DNA of 8,978 bases, taken from positions 1 to 8,978 of the forward strand of contig JADLDZ010000065.1 in assembly GCA_020846375.1 (NCBI GenBank). Direction: 5' to 3'. The translations under genes and the position numbers were made by a program. Positions 6,660 through 8,978 of the stretch are shown here, piece by piece. Source of the DNA: Nitrospirales bacterium (lineage in GTDB: Bacteria > Nitrospirota > Thermodesulfovibrionia > Thermodesulfovibrionales > Dissulfurispiraceae). Numbering within the stretch: the first letter of the stretch is position 1; the number at the start of each line of letters is the position of its first letter. The notes below the pieces were generated by a model, which was not told the origin of the DNA, did no database searches, and saw only the letters and a program-made list of their open reading frames with translations.

Positions 6660-7799
6660 TTATCCCCACCGGTATGTCTTCAGGCTTTTTATCCATGCCG
6701 CCACTTTCCGGGTGCGTCCCGAGGCGGCCTTCCACGGATAGGCAAAGGCGTCCATGAGCTCCGGTGACGCCACTTCCATCTTCCTGCCTCTCCTCCCCAC
6801 CGCCGTAATCATGCCCCGGAGCACCCGTGAGGCGGTGCTTTTCGGGTTCAGCACGATGTCGAGAATTTCGAGGAGCACCACGACGGCCAGCCTGCCCCTC
6901 TCGAGCCTGCACTCCATCGCCCCGAGCGCCCTCTTGTGGTACTCCCAGAACTGCCTCTCCCGGAAGGAAAGGACGCTCTTTCCCAGGAACCGGTAATACT
7001 CTCTCAGCTTCGCTTCCCAGTGCTTCCCGAACTCCTCCGCCGAAAGGTAGACCGGTCCGTACTTCTTGAGCAGATACAGGTGGCCGGGCATATACGTATT
7101 GAGCCTCCTCGCCAGGGAGGTCATCGCCTCGCCGCCCCTCCGGGTGTACGAAAGCACCTGGTGCACGTACCCGAAGTCGGAATCCTCCAGGACCTCGAAG
7201 CAGACTTCCGTATCCGCATGGAAATTGCTCTCGTTGTAGAATCTTTCCCGCGTCCTGATGAGGGAAGAGCGCAGCAGGAGCGTGGTGGGGGACCCGAAAA
7301 CGTAGAGCTTCTCCAGGAGGGTGCGCACGCAGATTTCCTTTCCCGGCACCACTGTGCTGGGATAGGGCAGCCCGTCGCAGTTCACCCGCGTATCGTCGAT
7401 CCGGTAGGCTCCCACGATGGCCACCGAGGGGTTCTCTTCAGCCACCTGCACCATCTTCATCAGACATTCGGGAAACAGCCAGTCATCGGCATGCACCACT
7501 TTGACATATTTGCTCCCGGGAGAGATCTGGCGCAGCGCGTGGTTCCAGTTCCGCATGATGGGCAGGAAGCTCCCGTTGTGGTGGATGCGGATGCGCCGGT
7601 CGAGCTTTGCGTACTCCTCCATGATACCCGGGGAAAGATCGGTGCTGCAGTTATTGACGATAAGGTACTCCCAGTTCCCGTATGTCTGGGCAAGAACGCT
7701 CTCGATGCACTCCGCAAGGTACTTCTCGCAGTTGTACACGGGCGTTACGACACTGACCAGGGGCTGCCGGACGCTTTCGATCGTATCTTCCCGGATCAT
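6660..7799 (-). CDS. Family 2 glycosyltransferase (soluble or peripheral)
   Basis: A 379-residue inverting glycosyltransferase with a clear GT-A domain: PLVSVVTPVYNCEKYL at 13-28, WEYLIVNNCSTD at 43-54, and the metal-binding HADD at 103-106 within VKVVHADDWLFPECL. FHADTEVCFEVL at 193-204 is probably in the acceptor region. Beyond about residue 230 there is a basic, mostly helical tail with one moderately hydrophobic stretch (AVVVLLEILDIVL, 305-317) that may attach it to the membrane; I see no real transmembrane bundle. The start ATG 7799 has GGGAGG 8 nt upstream. The in-frame GTG three codons earlier overlaps that ribosome site and is unlikely. The gene follows the amidotransferase gene after 109 nt and is separated from the beta-barrel gene by 152 nt. 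It should add one sugar to the growing repeat unit; donor and acceptor are unknown. Confidence 0.92.
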   Translation of the reverse strand: MIREDTIESVRQPLVSVVTPVYNCEKYLAECIESVLAQTYGNWEYLIVNNCSTDLSPGIMEEYAKLDRRIRIHHNGSFLPIMRNWNHALRQISPGSKYVKVVHADDWLFPECLMKMVQVAEENPSVAIVGAYRIDDTRVNCDGLPYPSTVVPGKEICVRTLLEKLYVFGSPTTLLLRSSLIRTRERFYNESNFHADTEVCFEVLEDSDFGYVHQVLSYTRRGGEAMTSLARRLNTYMPGHLYLLKKYGPVYLSAEEFGKHWEAKLREYYRFLGKSVLSFRERQFWEYHKRALGAMECRLERGRLAVVVLLEILDIVLNPKSTASRVLRGMITAVGRRGRKMEVASPELMDAFAYPWKAASGRTRKVAAWIKSLKTYRWG

Positions 7800-7807
7800 G
7801 AGGAGCA

Positions 7808-7813
7808 CCTCCC
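7808..7813 (-). promoter_or_regulatory. Ribosome-binding site of 7799 glycosyltransferase
   Basis: GGGAGG, 8 nt before ATG 7799. It overlaps the alternative GTG at 7808, which argues against the longer start. Confidence 0.7.
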
Positions 7814-7855
7814 GCTGTCGTGGTTCCCGGAGTGCGGGGAAACCCCTTCACCCCT

Positions 7856-7880
7856 GCGCGTCCCTTTGTACGGGGCGCGC
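7856..7880. repeat. Intergenic imperfect stem-loop between amidotransferase and glycosyltransferase genes
   Basis: GCGCGTCCC at 7856-7864 pairs with GGGGCGCGC at 7872-7880 around a 7-nt loop, with one mismatch in minus-strand RNA (G-U in plus-strand RNA). A smaller GGGG-AAA-CCCC hairpin lies at 7836-7846. Neither is followed by a T-run in the transcription direction, so a standard terminator is not supported. They could stabilise or attenuate the transcript. The 109-nt gap (7800-7908) otherwise holds only the ribosome site of the next gene. Confidence 0.35.
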
Positions 7881-7908
7881 CGCGGCACACCCTCCCGACG
7901 GAGCCCTC

Positions 7909-8978
7909 TCATCTCCCGTCGAGGTATATCCTGCACCAGAGCTCGAAGCTGATGAGCGCGGTGATCCTGGCGCCCGTATTGCTCATCCTGCTGCAGCCGC
8001 TCATATGGTCCTCCAGAAGCCCGGCCACCGCTCCGGGGTTCCAGTAGCCCCTCTCCCGCGCCTTCGGCGACAGCAGGAGCGTTTCGGCCCAGCTGCGCAG
8101 ATCCCGCCTGAGCCAGGCGTCGTAGTCCACGTAGAAGTGCTTCTGCCCCGGGGAGAGGAGCCCCCTCGTCATCCGCGAGAGGGAGCGGCGCCACCGCAGC
8201 CTCCTCTCGTGGCTCCGCATCTGGAGATGGGTGGTATCCAGCGGCAGCCCGCCGGTCGTTGTCGCGGGGATCGTCACCAGGGAGGGGGCAGCCTGGAAAA
8301 GCACCCGCCGGTACAGCGAATTCTCCCCCCAGCGCAGGGAGGGGGGGATCGTCCGGGCAAAATCGATGAGATCGTTGTCGAAGTAGAAGGGCCTGAACTC
8401 GAGGGCATCGGGGAACAGGGCCGCCAGCCGGGCATAGAGCCGCCGCTGCTGCTGCCGCATGCCCCAGTAATCGACGCGGTGGGATACATGGGCGGAGCGG
8501 TACCTGCCGAAGTCGCCGTGGAAGCGGTCCCTGGCCAGGCCTTTCACCTGCCGGAAGAGGGACGGGGCCAGGAGCTGCTGCAGCTCGCCGTCCGTCGTCA
8601 CGCTCTTCATGTCGTAATAGCGGTCGACCGTAAACCCCTTCCCCCAGAAACGGCTCCGGGGGTCCTTGTTGAAGTGGCCGAAGATATCCTCCCCCACCGA
8701 GCCCGTCGTCAGGGCATCCACGTGGAGCGCCACCTCGTCGTAGATGCTGATCCCGTGGAACTGGTTGCAGTTGATGAGGTCCCCCGTACGCTCGATGCCG
8801 AGCGCGGCGTGGGTTTTTAGATAGTCGGGCCGTATCTCGTGGAACCGGTGTGACACATTGGCCGTCTGCGCCACCATGCGCGCATACTGCACGTCGGGGC
8901 AGAGCGGCACCCCGAAGGTAAAGGCCTTGAGCGCATCCTTCCGGAGCATGCTCAGGACGATCCGGGAGTCCATCCCCC
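7909..8978 (-). CDS. Asparagine-synthase-like amidotransferase (5' end missing)
   Basis: C-terminal synthetase part of an AsnB-like protein; 356 codons are visible and the gene continues past 8978. The first visible residues read GG-MDSRIVLSML, which is the SGG(L)DS pyrophosphatase loop. The ATG at 8973 is therefore an internal codon, not the start. An AFTFGVP strand follows, then LTTGSVGEDIFGHF at about 70 residues further, in the place of the LSGxGGDE motif; its acid is kept but the glycines are altered. The C-terminus (ARITALISFELWCRIYLD) is typical of the family. The missing upstream part would normally hold a glutaminase domain of about 200 residues. In polysaccharide loci such proteins are thought to amidate uronic acid residues (for example WbpS in Pseudomonas O-antigen); ordinary asparagine synthesis is less likely given the neighbours. 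The stop is followed by a 109-nt gap before the next gene. Confidence 0.85.
   Translation of the reverse strand, partial: GMDSRIVLSMLRKDALKAFTFGVPLCPDVQYARMVAQTANVSHRFHEIRPDYLKTHAALGIERTGDLINCNQFHGISIYDEVALHVDALTTGSVGEDIFGHFNKDPRSRFWGKGFTVDRYYDMKSVTTDGELQQLLAPSLFRQVKGLARDRFHGDFGRYRSAHVSHRVDYWGMRQQQRRLYARLAALFPDALEFRPFYFDNDLIDFARTIPPSLRWGENSLYRRVLFQAAPSLVTIPATTTGGLPLDTTHLQMRSHERRLRWRRSLSRMTRGLLSPGQKHFYVDYDAWLRRDLRSWAETLLLSPKARERGYWNPGAVAGLLEDHMSGCSRMSNTGARITALISFELWCRIYLDGR

Noticed and set aside
7417..8820. Plus-strand open frame of 467 codons at the right side
   Set aside because: It crosses two well-supported minus-strand genes and the gap between them, and its composition is typical of an antisense shadow.
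1..8978. Search for tRNA, rRNA, CRISPR arrays, insertion sequences or transposase genes
   Set aside because: No spaced direct repeats, tRNA-like cloverleaf, rRNA core sequence or transposase motif was recognised on either strand.

Overview
This 8,978-base window is a GC-rich stretch (roughly 60% G+C by eye) in which every convincing gene lies on the minus strand, so transcription runs from position 8978 down to 1. It is part of a surface-polysaccharide (exopolysaccharide or O-antigen type) biosynthesis locus. The organism looks like a Gram-negative bacterium, because one gene encodes a signal-peptide-bearing outer-membrane beta-barrel protein. Strong Shine-Dalgarno sequences, GTG starts, and frequent AGG (Arg) and ATA (Ile) codons would fit Desulfobacterota- or Nitrospirota-like lineages. 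That placement is a weak inference.

Layout in transcription order: (1) 8978-7909, an asparagine-synthase-like amidotransferase cut by the window edge inside its ATP-binding loop; (2) 7799-6660, a soluble family 2 glycosyltransferase; (3) a 152-nt gap, 6659-6508, with an A-rich stretch, a possible -10 box and a short palindrome, which may start a new transcription unit; (4) 6507-5215, an outer-membrane beta-barrel protein; (5) 5131-4148, an NAD-dependent sugar epimerase most like WbpP-type UDP-HexNAc/HexNAcA 4-epimerases; (6) 4112-2733, a PaaK/CapK-type adenylate-forming ligase; (7) 2732-1539, a membrane-anchored processive-type family 2 glycosyltransferase; (8) 1542-391, a GT-B family 4 glycosyltransferase; (9) 440 to beyond position 1, a family 2 glycosyltransferase resembling succinoglycan protein ExoA. 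Genes 6-9 are tightly packed: a TGA|ATG junction, a 4-base ATGA overlap and a 50-base overlap suggest translational coupling.

Taken together, four glycosyltransferases build a repeat unit. The epimerase supplies a hexosamine-type or uronic sugar nucleotide. The asparagine-synthase-like protein could amidate an acidic sugar, and the CoA-ligase-like enzyme could activate a carboxylic acid to decorate the glycan. The beta-barrel protein may serve export or surface assembly. No flippase, polymerase, chain-length regulator or exosortase is in view, so the pathway is incomplete here. I found no RNA genes, mobile elements, CRISPR arrays or clear intrinsic terminators. The locus looks like a recognisable class of glycan cluster rather than a wholly new system. 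The least explained parts are the ligase, the divergent amidotransferase, the beta-barrel protein and two structured DNA segments.
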